From positions 4,960,001 to 5,024,000 of the forward strand of contig PUFA01000116.1 of assembly GCA_003508835.1 (NCBI GenBank): a stretch of DNA of 64,000 nt, read 5' to 3'. The number at the start of each line of letters is the position of its first letter. The first letter of the stretch is position 1. The notes under the pieces are model-generated. The model was not told the DNA's origin. It was given only the letters and a program-made list of their open reading frames with translations, and did no database searches. Source of the DNA: Eonycteris spelaea (lineage: Eukaryota; Chordata; Mammalia; Chiroptera; Pteropodidae). A program made the position numbers and the translations under genes. Positions 48,014 through 60,481 of the stretch are shown here, in pieces.

Positions 48014-48214
48014 GACAGGTTTTCAAGCTCTAAGGTGTAGTCAAACTCAGAGCTGAGGAATCAATAAAAATTAAGTTATTTACCTCAAAATGAGCTCAGC
48101 GAAAGGTTTTATTCTTGTTCCTACTTCAAAGCCTCTCCTACTCCCACCTTTGATGTTAACTTTTAATATCAAATGAATTTAAACTTACAGAAAGTGTTAG
48201 GAATTATGCAAAGA

Positions 48215-49330
48215 ATTGCCTTATACCCATTACGCAGTTCCGACAGACTAATATTTCTTTCACTGGGCCGTATCATTCTTTTTCTCCTTTTTTATGGAAT
48301 ACGTATTTCTATGAACACTTGAGTTTAAAGTGTTGACATAAAGTCCATTTACCACTAAATTCCTCATTTTCTCATGAAGAAGACATATTCATTAAAATAA
48401 CCGCAAAATAATTATCAAAATCAGTCACGTTATTATTGACACGATTCTTTACTACCGCCCATCCAGAACCCAATCTCAAATTACATGTTACATTCAATGT
48501 CATCCATCTTTAGTTTCCTTTCATCTAAAATAGTTCTTCAGTCTGTCTTTGTTTCTCACACACTGATATCCTTAAAGAGTAGAGTAGTTCTTTAATAGAA
48601 TGTTCCCAAAATAGGCATTGTACAAGTCTCTCCTTTTTATTCACATTATTCACTTTCTGCAGGAAATTGAGCATCCTCCTCAGTGTGTACCATGAGTCTT
48701 GAATGATGTTAATTTATTGCTGGTGGTGCTAACTTGATTCACTTAGTAAAGATGGTGTCTCCCAAATGTCTCCACTATAAAATCATATTTCTAATATAAT
48801 TTCTGGACACACATTAAAATTACTTTATAAATATTCTGCTTCTCATAAACTTTCCAGCCACAAATTTCAATATCCATTGACTATCTTGCCTGACTCGGTT
48901 ATTAGTAATGACTATTACAAAATGTGATGTTAACTCATCACTGTTTTTATATTTACTAGTTGTCAATTTTCATATAAAAAGGCTCTATCTGTCTATCCAT
49001 CTACCTATCTAACTACCTACCTAAACACCATCAATCATCTACCTCTTGGCATATGTACCTATCTTTTTATCATCTATCAGTATGACTCATGAATTCTTTA
49101 TCAAGAAATTGTAATTATTATTATTATTTATTCATGTTTAATTGTCCTAATGTAAACCCTCCAAGCTTGATCTTTTGTCTTTTTAACATGTTGCCATTAG
49201 TTTTGAGCACCTCCTACTTCTGATACGTTTCAAGCTTTTCTTGTAAATGACTCACTTCAGCCATGGACAAGGCCATTTCCCCAAATTCTTCACTTTTAGT
49301 GAAGAATCATATTAAAATCATAAAAACCAA
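48215..49330. mobile_element. Ancient LINE-1-type repeat (old, strongly diverged)
   Basis: A chain of segments matches a widespread old mammalian L1-like repeat as I remember it: the region near 48,520-48,600 (tctttagtttcctttcatct, ttgtttctcacac), 48,735-48,780 (aagatggtgtctcccaaatg), 48,840-48,930 (tgcttctcataaactttcc, ccattgactatcttgcctga) and 49,140-49,260. The subfamily and orientation are not assigned. A TCTA-type microsatellite interrupts it at 48,983-49,075. Confidence 0.5.
48983..49075. repeat. Degenerate (TCTA)n microsatellite
   Basis: Runs of ctatctgtctatccatctacctatctaa type, interrupted, within the old L1-like stretch. Confidence 0.8.
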
Positions 49331-50100
49331 TGTCTGGATTTTAATAATTTTTAATTATCTTGATTTTTGCTACATTTCCAACATCCTCTTTTTAAAAAGC
49401 AACCATATAATACAGGAAGGTACACAAATTGTTCTGGAAATAACAGATTCTTATAACTTCTGAAAATTGAATACAGTTTAATTGACTTCCTTTTTATGGA
49501 GTCAAATCTATTTTACTACATAACACTAGCCTTGAAGTAAATGGTCTTGATATTATTTGGTAGCTTATTTTTACAGAAAATATATATTTGTTATTAGCAC
49601 CTTAGTATCAAATTTATATATATATGGCTTGCTTGTATTCGTACTTGGAAAATTACAGACTCTTGCACATTTTCAATTAGACATTAAAGCTTTAAGAATG
49701 TGGTTCATTGTGTGAAAAGTTATTCTTACCTTGTATGAGCATTTGACATCACGTTTCAAAAGCTTCGTAGAAAACATTATGAAATTCTATTTAAAAGACT
49801 AGAGAAGTAAGCTCTGAAAAAAACCACAAGTGATCACTGTTAATAATTTGTATATAAGTTGTATGCTTTTTACCATATATTTATTTTCATACATATCATG
49901 AATTTAAATCTATATCAAAGTGTTGCTAGTGTACCTATTTCTTTCATTTAGAAATATATCTGGGACTATTTCCACTTCAAAATATTTCTATGTAAGATGC
50001 TTTGAACAAGCTGCATACTATTTCTTAAGTTTAAATATTTTAATTTATTTAATAATCTTATTAGCTTTATACAATATAATACTTCACTGATTAAATTTAT
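49331..50100. other. AT-rich sequence, nothing recognised
   Basis: Very AT-rich, with short ORFs only. Confidence 0.5.
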
Positions 50101-50104
50101 GCAT

Positions 50105-50463
50105 ATGTATTTTTTCTTTTTTGACTTTTTAAATTTTATATTCGTTTCAAGGACACAGGACAAAGGTAGACATATATAATCTATGAGGGGATCCCCCGAT
50201 GACGCTAGCACCCGTCTGACACTACATACAGCCATTAGGCTCATACTGACTCTGTTCCCTATGCCGTACTCCACATACCTGAGACGTATTGTGTGTGTTT
50301 TCTTTTCATGAATCTTTATAATATTCTGAGATTTGAAAGTGCTCAGTACATTAGGGGCGATCACATCATAAGTTATATAAATGTCTAACATTACACTACA
50401 CACCTGAAACTATATAAAATACTGAATCCCAACTGTAATAATTTTTTTTTAATTTAAAAAAAC
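50105..50463. mobile_element. Two L1 3' ends in inverted arrangement
   Basis: 50,105-50,290 starts with a T-rich stretch and reads as an antisense L1 3' end (tttcaaggacacaggacaa, gggatcccccgatgacgctag, ttccctatgccgtactcc). 50,320-50,463 reads as a sense L1 3' end (gcgatcacatcataagtta, acacctgaaactatataa) with an A-rich finish. The two form an imperfect inverted repeat. Confidence 0.55.
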
Positions 50464-53420
50464 ATGGTACTCAGTCTAATCAATCACATAATATCACTTA
50501 AACACATTGCATAAATATAACGACATTGTATCACACATGGCTCAAGGTAAGGTTTAAATAGAGCAGACAATTCCCAGATAATGAATACAATATGAATTCA
50601 CACAATTTTTGCTGATGAGCATGGGAAAATTCAGTATTTTAAAATTGCTGAGAATTACTGTATATCCCTTTGGAGGATCTCAGGCGTAGGTAAATGTACA
50701 TTCTCAGGCTGCTACACAGTGAGTTGGAAAGTGCAAAGGAGTCATTCAAAAATACTAGTGTGGCTAAAACTGTGCCTGTCACTGCCCTCATGGTCTCATC
50801 CTGAAGGGAGAGGCAGTGCAGTCACAGCCTTCCTCATCGGAGCCTTTTTACTGCAGTTTACAGCCGGTTACTACAAAGACAGGTGGCAGCCTGCTTGACC
50901 CTCAAGCCCCCGATAAAAAGCTAGCTGTCAGACAGTCTACACAGAGGGTCTGGTCTGTTCTACTCTTGGGAATCAGAGTAGATTCGTGTGGAGGGGGGCT
51001 CTTATGGCACCTATTAAATGTATAGCCGTGGTCAACAATAATAATTAAGAGTTATAGCCTAACCATGAGGATATGGGTAATCATCGAGATAAAATCGAAG
51101 ATAAAGAAGTTTATACCCAATGTCATTTATTTGAACTGGGATCCCTTTCACCAAACAGTAAGTCTTGTGGCTAGTTGATATGTCTTATAAACTTTCATGT
51201 CTCATAAGAACTACTACTGTTCTAGATGAATAGACACTTCGGAAATGTAGGTTAAATGAATGATGGTCATGCTTAGTTCGACAAAGGTGTATACTAAACA
51301 TCTTCTATTTGCTAGTTTCTATTAACCAAGACATGGTTCCTATTTTATTAGAAAAGTTCACAATGAGAATCTGACCACTGGAAAATGAAACAGACACAAA
51401 ATCAAACTTTCACCACCATTTAGGAAGTTGCAATTTAAATGTGCATTAAGTTAATGACATTAATTGTTGCTATCATCAAAGAATATTCCTATATTATATG
51501 AAGTGAGAGACAGCAATATCAGTACTGCAAAATTTTGCTTAGACACAGTTAAACGAAATAAGCAACATGTGATACATGTTTTATCTCTGAACATAATGAA
51601 CACTATATATAGTTGAACGTAACTCAATCTATTACTGTGCAGTAAGAACATTTGTTAAACTTTTTAGGTTTTTTTGTGGTGTCTGAGTTAAGAGATTATT
51701 TTATTTGAGATTTATTTTATTTTCGCTTTCACTACCATGATCACTTGGATTTTTAAAAATATAAGAAGATAGAAACTAAAATTGAAGATAGAGCAAAACC
51801 CTAAAGCCAACACAGTACTGAAACAGTGAAGAAAATATCACTGCAGCAGTACCTAAAATCTCACCTTCTCAGAAGAGTAAATAAAACAGCAGCAGCTCAA
51901 ATAACGAAAGGTTTGCATGTCGGTGTGAGCAGTTCTTGACCTGAGCGGCCCTGTACCTCCGTGTTTCTGATTCTGTGGAGCTTTCTTCTATTTTCCCAAC
52001 TCTCGTCAGGAGTCTTGGTACTCACTCCATCCTATCATTGACAGGGAAGACATTTATATTAAATGCTGCGATCTCAAGTCTGACGAGCATCACAATAATT
52101 GATAATCTGGGATGGTTAGGAAAAGAAATATGACAAACTTACATCTTACAGTGTTTAGGCAAAGAAATAATTTATTTTAACTGTTACTAGAATTTTCTTT
52201 TCCACTGAGAAAATGTTTCTGGGATCACTATCTTCATTTAGGTGAGGTAATACAGAAAGTCATTAATTTGGCTATATCAGAGCCTTACTCAGAGCCTCTC
52301 ATTCTCAAAGTCCATTCTCATATAGACACTTGGACCAGCTGTGACGACTGCCATTCAGTTACAGAGAGAGGTGACTGTGGGAGATACTGAGGGCCCCTGA
52401 CCACAGCACAGTAAGCAGATGTTCCTAAGCTGGGGAAGAAAGAAATCTAGGCGTCTACTGTATCTACCTACGATGCACAACACAAGTCAGGAGGAAAGAT
52501 CACCAGGAGAGTCATGATGACCAGTCCTATATCAACTACCCGAACTAGAAAGTACCTCCCAGCATAAATTGATCTCTTTCCACATGAGAAGATGCTAGCG
52601 CTGGATTTTCTCACAAGTACCCACTTTGGCCCAGATTAAGCCCCACCGAGGTGAGAGATGGACCTCTAAAATGGGTGTAGTATCCTGCTCCCTTGGCAGC
52701 GTTCAGAGGGTTACCTCCCTGACACAGGAGGATCCACAGGACTTGCTGAAGGTTCCGCAAAGAACCTCAGAAGCGTAGCTTTTATTTTAGAATCGGATAA
52801 ATTAAAACCATTCTTGAGTTGCTATTGAGAATTCATATTCCCAGAAGAATCATAAGATATCCTATCTAGTTATCTTATCCCTACAGTGGGGAAAAAAAAA
52901 AATGCCTGCATGTTTCCTCTGGAGGAGATTTATAATCGGGTCTCACTGGCCTTGGAGGAAAAATTCTAGGGAACGGGCAGGGCACATAGTGTTATTACTG
53001 TGTATCTACATAAACTTTCACATACCTCAAGGGTTTTAAATCTAAGACATATCACAAATTGCAGAAACAAAACTCTTAAAATTAGTCGTTGGATGAATTC
53101 ATGCTTTTCAACAACCCCATGAAGGCATGTGAGAGGCCGAGGCTTTTAGATGGTGGAGAGAAAGGCTCCCATACAACCTGGTCTGGCAACCCTGAGAGAC
53201 AGCAGGTGACCTCAAGAGGTATCTCTATCGTAGCAGAGGTTGATAGATACATGTGAGGAAGATTTATAATATCCACAAACATTCCTAGAGCCCCAAATTA
53301 TTGAGTCCATCTTACATTTGAGAAAATGTGTCAAATGCTTTATAAGGACCACAACATTTAATTCCTTTTTTACTTTTCCTTTACAGCTGTGGAGACGAAT
53401 GTTTAAATATGCTGTTGCTG
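50464..53420. other. Single-copy sequence, no gene recognised
   Basis: No ORF above 70 codons with any family resemblance. About 52,995-53,085 shares a ~70-bp diverged stretch with 44,041-44,110 (see findings). Confidence 0.5.
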
Positions 53421-53424
53421 ACTG

Positions 53425-53870
53425 AGTGTTCCAGGGACCACTGAGAATCTCAAAGGGTCTATGGGATCAAAACTATTTTCACAATAATAGATACTTTTTG
53501 CCTTTTGTATTCTCACTCTCTCAGTGAAGTTTTTCAGAGAAGACTAGATAAGTGATATTGCAACAGACAGAATGTAGAAGACATAAAACCCAGTCATCTT
53601 CTGTAACTTTATCAAAAAATGGACAACATAGCTACTCTTTTCACTATTTTTATGTTTTATAAAGATCGTTATATATCACAAAAATACATTTTATGTCAAC
53701 ACATATTGATAAATTTTCTGAGTGAATAAAACTTAAAATACTTAATAAATGCTGTTTTAACGTCTAATGTGATGCGTATCAAGAAATATAACAACATAAA
53801 TAACGCATCTTTGGGTCCTTACAAATATATAAGAGTTCAAAGGGGTCCTGAGACCAAAAGTAAGCAGCGT
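53425..53870. mobile_element. Possible nonautonomous DNA transposon (hAT-like)
   Basis: Begins gttccagggaccactgagaat with aaagggtctatgggatcaaa and ends aaaggggtcctgagaccaaa, with an AT-rich interior. This layout recalls old hAT-class fossils. The family is not assigned. Confidence 0.3.
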
Positions 53871-53944
53871 TGCATTAAATGACTGCATGCAATCTAACAA
53901 GGGCCAGAGTTGGAATCAAATGAGTTTTCCCTGATACCAACAGT

Positions 53945-54335
53945 GTTTTAACTTTCTATTGCTACGAAAAAAGAACACAGACTTAACGGCATAAAACACA
54001 CATCTCTTATCCCACGGTTTCCACAGGGCAGAAGTCCCGGTGTGGGTCAGCTGGATTCCCTGTACCGGTCTCACCCTCACCTGAGGTCCCTGCACGCGGC
54101 CCCCTTCTTTTTCACACTTCAGTCTCTCTGACGTCCTCCTCTGCCACTACATACAGAAAACTCCCAGCTTTCAGAAGGCTCACCTGCTTGGCTTAGGCCC
54201 ACCGAGATACCCTCCACATAAGATCACCTGATCTGCAAAATCCCCTCACAGCTGCACCCAGATTAAGCCTACTTAAATAATGAGGGGACGGGCATCTTCG
54301 GAGGCCATCTTTAGAATTCCATCTACCCCACAAAA
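53945..54335 (-). mobile_element. MaLR-type LTR-like fragment, antisense
   Basis: Starts with taactttctattgctacg and ggcataaaacacacatctct, and ends with cgggcatcttcggaggccat and tagaattccatctacc, which is the antisense layout of old mammalian MaLR-like LTRs. Diverged. No internal coding region is visible. Confidence 0.4.
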
Positions 54336-56750
54336 TCTTTGGTCTTAACTATTGTACAGTGTTTTCACTTTAGATGCTGTATTTCTCCTTAGGAAGATGC
54401 TATCCTAATGCCACTATTTTATTATTGGTTGCAGATGCCTCCAGAACTCTCATCTCAAATAATCAAAATAATTCTAAATACTAACTAGGAAGTCAACAAT
54501 GTCCATTTCTGTGTCTCACACTAAGTGACAGGATTTCAATATTTTAAAGGTTCTTTTCATTTCCAGCTTACGTTAATTTACCTGAGTAAACACTTGCCTG
54601 TACATTCACCCATCAGTTTAAAGGCTCGTCCTGAAACTAATTTCCATTGTGTGTATCGTCATGCAGGACCCACTTACAGCCCCACCTTCCACATGCTGGG
54701 GACATGACGTTCTTCAGAATAGTTCCACTTTCTCCTAACTGTACTACAGGTTTATGCCTTCCTCCGATCTATTTTGGGGAGAGGGCCATCACAGTACATC
54801 CCGGGTAATTACGATGCCTCCAGAGAAGCTGAAAAAGTTCCTAGTTCTCTAAGATCCCCATGACCGCACCCTTTGGGCCTCAGCAGCGAGGATGAAGGGC
54901 CACTTCCCCACAGTTACCTTACACTCCGCTTGGATCAAAATGTCTGAGGTCCTGTGGGGGCAGGACTGAGCCTGAGCAGAATCCAGCATTATTTGCTGAG
55001 TTTGCCTGACCTATTTCACTCAAGTCTCAAAATTTTTTCCAGGCTGATTCCCAATCCTTCTCTTACTCCTGGAAGAGAATTCTCTCTAACCCGCTCATTC
55101 TAGAGACAAATATTTTCCACTGGTTGTCTCTCCTCATAAAAGAAAATTCAGCATGTCCAGCGATGGCTAGATAGCCACCTGCCTCTCCTAAAGCCATTCT
55201 AGTTTAGTTTGGGGATAATCCATCATGCCTGTTATTTCCATTGTGTACAAATGGAGTAAGCACAGGTTATGATGTATATTATGTAAACCGCAAAACACTG
55301 GGTCCCCCACATTAGGATTATATAAGTGGTGGAACCAGCTAGATACAACTGAGTCTGGGATGTCACAGACCTCCTAGAAACCTCCTGCTGTCGGGATGGA
55401 GGCATTTCCTGGGGCATTTATGCCACTGCATGGTTTGCATTTTACTCCCATCACAAACACAAAGTCTTCTCCCATCCTGCTTCATACCTTTCCACCCACA
55501 AAAGCACATTGTACCTGTGCACAGCACATTTTAGCATCTAGAAACACAGCTGCTGTGTTTTGTCCATCTTAATCAGGGACTTTCTAAGCACTTGATCATC
55601 AAGGTTTACAGTTACACAGTGATCGGTCAGATGAGAATCGTGTAACCTAGGAATGGTCTGATGACCAGTGGAGAGGGGCTCATGGAAAGTTCTCCCCAAA
55701 TGAAATCATTTGTAGCGGAAGCAACCTAAAACATAGAAGCCAAAACTTGCTGCTGCATTCCTAGAATTCCATTAAGTCACCAACAACTGATCCAGGTCAT
55801 CATCACATCATATGACCAACATATATGCCAGTACCGTGCCACTCAGGGTTGCACGCTTCCATCTGACTTTGTCTGGGTCCAGAACCAAGGCTGGTCTGGG
55901 CAAACATATGCCTTCACCATTTTCTGCATCTGGTATAATTATGCCAAGAAACAACATCATTCTCTAGCTGTGAGCCTTTCTCGAGGCCACCGGTGCAAGA
56001 CTAGATTTCCCTTATTCGGTATCCACTTATTCATTTGCTTATTCTCCTCTTCTATCTCTCCGTTCTTCTACTTATCATTGATTTTAATCCAGTTTTCCAC
56101 CTTTAGAACCTTTAGGAGGAATGTTGGTTTCAGCCACTGTGCTTTCACAGATTGCCAACAGCAATGCCAGTTTAGCAAGTGTCTCTTATCTATGGGAAAT
56201 CTCAACCAGCTACACTTACTGTCAACCCCAATTTTGCCAAATGGGGTAAGAACGTGTACATCCCAGCAGGCTTTAGGAATTCTGGCATGAGTCTTTTAAG
56301 GTACACCTATAGTGTCTTGCTTAGTGATTACTTCAGCTTCTGGAAACCACATTTGCAACCCGGTTTGTGAGCAATTGTATAAGGCAGGAAAACACAAAAT
56401 TGTGATAATGTGCGGAAGTTTATATAGAAGTACCAGGATCCTCCCCTACCACTTTTTCTTCAAATCCACCAGAAAACGAGGCATCTGGTGGAGTGGTACT
56501 CTCCCCTGATCCTGCATCATAAGTGTGAGTGCACACTCATGAAGGCACATAAGCAAATTCTTCATGCCCTTATCTAGTCCCATTTAGATAATACATGTTC
56601 AGAGTGTCCATTCTAACTTTCTATGTGTCTATATTGATGGGTACACTTAGCCTACTGTTGCACAGCAATGAGATATAAAAATGTATCCTTTGGTCTACAG
56701 AAATGTAATGTGGTGGTCGAAACTAGTCGTCCTTTACTCCTTTAATCATA
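54336..56750. other. Single-copy sequence, no gene recognised
   Basis: Several ORFs of 60-106 codons (for example 55,970-56,290 plus) show no motif, codon pattern or family I know. Confidence 0.5.
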
Positions 56751-56754
56751 GTTT

Positions 56755-58260
56755 TCCTTCATTCATCACACTTATTTATGATGGCCTTTGAAGCCTTTGT
56801 CTATTAAATCCAACATCTGCTCCCTTTATGGGTAGCTTCTGTTGTCTGCTTTTTTTCTAGAGTATGGGTCGTACATGGCTGTTTCTTCACACGTCTGACA
56901 AAACTGGAAACGGGACATTGTAGATAAAACTCTGAGTATCAGAGCCTTCCCCACATCCTTCTGGGGCCATTCATTGTTATAGCTGGGTTACTTGTGTTAT
57001 TAAGTGTCTGGATCATTAGTGACCAGTACTTCAGAGTGTTAAAATCAGCGGATGTTGCTTCTCATGGGGTGCAACCTACAGTGTGCCTACAGTTACACTG
57101 GGAAGAGAGTGATTGCGACAAGGCTCCCTTTGCCTATTTCCCTGACCATACCCAACTGTTAAAGTCCACTACTGTGGGCTGATTGCTCATTGCTTTCAAA
57201 GTACTCCAGGGCATGGATTGCATAAGAAACGGACAATCAAATTTGGGCTCTTTTGAAGGATTCATCAGAGTTTAGTGTTGAGATTCCTTCTGACCCCAAG
57301 ATGGTCCCTTCCAGCCCTTTCTTATTCCAGTTCTTGCCTACAAACTAGCCAGCAGGCAGTTCAGCCTGTATCTCCAAAGAATCTAACAACCTCTTCACAA
57401 CTGTCTTTCACCATGACTCCTGGATGTTTTTGAGAGTGCCCGTAAGGCTTGAATTTCTCCACACTCTCTAGCAAATAAAGTCAGCTCCTTTGAGAGAGAT
57501 TACTAGGTATCCGATATCTAGGCTGCTTTTACCTGCAGGCAAAATCTCTGTGCTTTTATGGCTAGGTGTGTGGACAACGGTGTACTTCTCCCTGAGCAGT
57601 ATCTCCAGTTTAGGAACTGCTCTCGGTATGGATGGGGCGGAGAGGGCAGTCGTCTCAGGTCTCCGTGACTAGCTTGTTCTGTCATGGGACCACTACTATG
57701 GAGTGGTGCTGTGCCCAAGGACCAATCTCAGTCCAATGATTGGGTGCTGAGCAGTAGAAGGGATCCCCTTTGTCTGCCTCAAGCCCCCAACACTTACCTC
57801 AGAAGCAGGTAGCTTGAGGGATGGATAAGAGATGCTTAAGTGCTGCCCCCTCCTGGGAACAGCCCCTCAGTGGGAAGTTAGGGAGAAAGGAGGCCTGTGG
57901 CCTGGCTGCAGGCGTGAGGAGTGGAATCCCTTCTCCATGACCTGAGTACGGGAAGAAGGAAGCTGATCTTGGTGCAGATGTCATGGACTATTGCTCTTCT
58001 TACTGATTTTAGTAGATTTTCTTGATAACTGTTTCTTTATTCGCTGTACAGCTTTAGACCATTTCCGGACATTTTAACTGGCTGTTTAAGAACAATTTTT
58101 ACCACTTTCACTGGGGAACATGTCCACAGCTTGTCCCACTGTCACCCCCGAAGGAGAATTCCCCATTAGTGTTTTTTCCTACCTCATGTGTTATGAAATA
58201 AGGTCATCAATGTCAACTAAAATAGTAGTTTTCACCATTTGCTACTACTCATCTGTTTCC
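56755..58260. mobile_element. Possible old L1-type segments
   Basis: Two stretches, about 56,785-56,960 (gaagcctttgtctattaaatc, caacatctgctccc, tagagtatgggtcg) and about 58,000-58,160, recall pieces of an old L1-type repeat seen throughout mammals. The intervening 57,000-57,960 holds nothing recognised. Confidence 0.3.
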
Positions 58261-58670
58261 TTAAACAAGTCTTCACCTTTCCTGCCCAAACCACTGCATG
58301 CCACACTCGAGGTAGTGAAGGAGCTTTACATACCATGGCTGAGGACTGGAACCCCACCTGCAGCTGCCTATAGCATGGAAGTCCGGGTACCTCTTGTCCC
58401 ATGCAGTCATGGGCCTAGCACTTTTTCACAGCCACCCTCTGTGAAAGGCTCTTGGAAACAGTTATGTGACGACCTGCATACATCTTCCAATCTCCTGGGC
58501 TTTCTTGCACCTCAAAGAGACTATCAGTGGAGCCTGCCGTCTCCACCGCCACCCTGCCTGTGTGGCTGGTGCTACCTCATGCCTTCTGCCTCCTTCCTCC
58601 CTCAGCTGGTGCACCAAAAAGTCCCATTTGTGTTTGAATCTTACTGGATAATTACCATTTGCTGAGAGAA
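58261..58670. other. Open frame of 181 codons, not supported as a gene
   Basis: The plus frame 58,120-58,665 is open but lacks recognisable domains, and its 5' part overlaps old repeat-like sequence. Treated as chance. Confidence 0.35.
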
Positions 58671-58674
58671 AAGG

Positions 58675-58760
58675 ATACACACACACACACACACACGCAC
58701 GCACACACACACATGCATATACATATACATGTATATGTGTATATGTATATACACACACAT
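58675..58760. repeat. (CA)n and TATA/CATA microsatellite
   Basis: About 18 CA units with interruptions, then alternating purine-pyrimidine acatatacatgtatatgt-type sequence. Confidence 0.9.
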
Positions 58761-59119
58761 TTATATATGCAATTTACTTTATTCTCACATTTAGGAGCAA
58801 TATATTTTAGAAATTTCCTTCGGGTTGGAAGATACTAATATAGAGAAGAGGCACAAGAACACAAATTGACTAAACATGAAGCCAAGTAGAGATTAGAGCC
58901 TGCCACGTGCTGCTAGACTCGGGAACCTGGACGATCAGCTATAAGGCCAGGTCACGGGGAACCTACAGAACAAAGAAATCCCACTGAGATTACTAACTTT
59001 GTTCACACACACCTTGAAAGGATAACAGGGAAAGACAGACTCTTAGCTGTACCTTGCGCAAGTTAAAGATACACCCAACCATTCATTCCATTCTTCACTC
59101 CCCATAATGAGCGATGTCT

Positions 59120-59300
59120 CACAGAAACAAGGAAAGAGAAAAACCAGTTCCCGAAACACTCGGGGTCTCTTTCTCTGACTCTGTCTGTGAGCATTATTCC
59201 TTCTCTGATAAACTTTCCTTCGTCTACCTCTGGCTCACTCTTGAATTCTTTCCTACATGGAGCCAAAGACCCTCCCTCTCTCGATGGGCCAAAGGCCTTA
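59120..59300 (+). mobile_element. Endogenous retrovirus class I LTR fragment (R/U5-like)
   Basis: ctctgataaactttccttcg, ctggctcactcttgaattct and ttcctacatggagccaaaga are the hallmarks of a gammaretrovirus-like LTR downstream of its polyadenylation region. The U3 part upstream (from about 58,820) is uncertain. No gag, pol or env is visible nearby, so it is probably a solo LTR or a fragment. Confidence 0.5.
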
Positions 59301-60481
59301 GTCCCCACTCATGGTGATTCACTCTGTCCTCCATCAACATTACCTAGTTTGTCAGGGTTTGATAAATAAAGATGACAAAATCTACTCATTTTCATTTCAT
59401 TCTGCTTTTAGAGATCAGGGGTTCATCACTCCATTTTGCTATTAGAAATCATGGATCCATCGTTTATGACTGCACACTCTTCATCTCTTTTCAAATTACT
59501 TCATTGTATCTCTTTTAATAGCTGCTTTTGTTAATACAGACGGAAGCCACAAATGTCCAAATGCTCTTGTGAAGACATAGTAAAATGTTTATTTCTAATG
59601 AAATCTCAGATTTCTCAGGGGAATATTTTCATACCAGGCAACTAGCAGAACTGAGAGGAAATCCATGTGTGGTTGTCTGAAGGTCAAGAAATGAGCATGT
59701 CGATTTTCAAACTGACTGAGGAGAACCAAGAAAAGAAGAAGGAAACAATATCACTTGCTATTATAAAGCACTTTACATGTCAAGGGAGAGGAGAGGCCAG
59801 ATTTAACACGGGATCATTGAAAGTAAGTGATTGGGCTCCGAGTGTCACAGTAATTCTCGCTGTGGGGTGTCCTGCGCCACCGGTGTACACGGTTCCCTTT
59901 CTGTACGTGGTAGGGATTTCTCTCTTGTGGAACTCCCCTCGTCCTTACACACCCCTTTACTGGGTGTTTCCTTTCGTGCTCTAAATCTTCCCTTCGCTCC
60001 TGTCTTCTGCCTTCTGACCACCCCGGTGTTGTCCCTTGTGGCCCTGCATGGCGTGGCACGCCTGATGTCTCTAGGACATGTGAGTATAATAACCTGGTTT
60101 TTCCTCAACGTCTCCTTTGCCTCCTCTTGTGGCTGCACCTGACTGACCATCGTATTTAAAAAATACAAAGCGTGCATAGTCCTTTACTTACAAATTCTTG
60201 TTTCTTCATAGTGCCTTTGGTGAGCAGAGTAATTAATTCTGAAAAGATCCAATATTTATCAATTTTCAAATTTTATGTGTGTCTTTTGGATGACCTCAAA
60301 GAATCTTTGCCTACAGAAGATTGTGGAGAATATCGTCTATTTTAGAGTCCAAATGTTTCAGGTTATCAGTTTAGGCCTATAAAAGTCTATTTTCATGTGG
60401 CATTTATGAGAGCACAAGGCAGAAAATGCTACCTACCATGCTGCACAGAGAGCACAGCCCCATGTGGCTCTTTGGTATCCC
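59301..60481. other. Single-copy sequence up to the duplication edge
   Basis: No gene recognised. Several overlapping ORFs of 80-110 codons at 59,667-60,177 lie on both strands without family support. A pyrimidine-rich part at 59,850-60,130 could be another LTR piece, unproven. Confidence 0.45.

Noticed and set aside
49966..50403. 145-codon minus ORF
   Set aside because: Runs across two L1 3' ends in opposite orientation and is low-complexity Lys/Ile rich. Chance frame.
58120..58665. 181-codon plus ORF as a gene
   Set aside because: Overlaps old repeat-like sequence at its start and shows no recognisable domain.
59667..60177. Overlapping ORFs as coding sequence or retroviral gene remnants
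   Set aside because: No retroviral or cellular protein motif is visible and both strands are open over the same interval.
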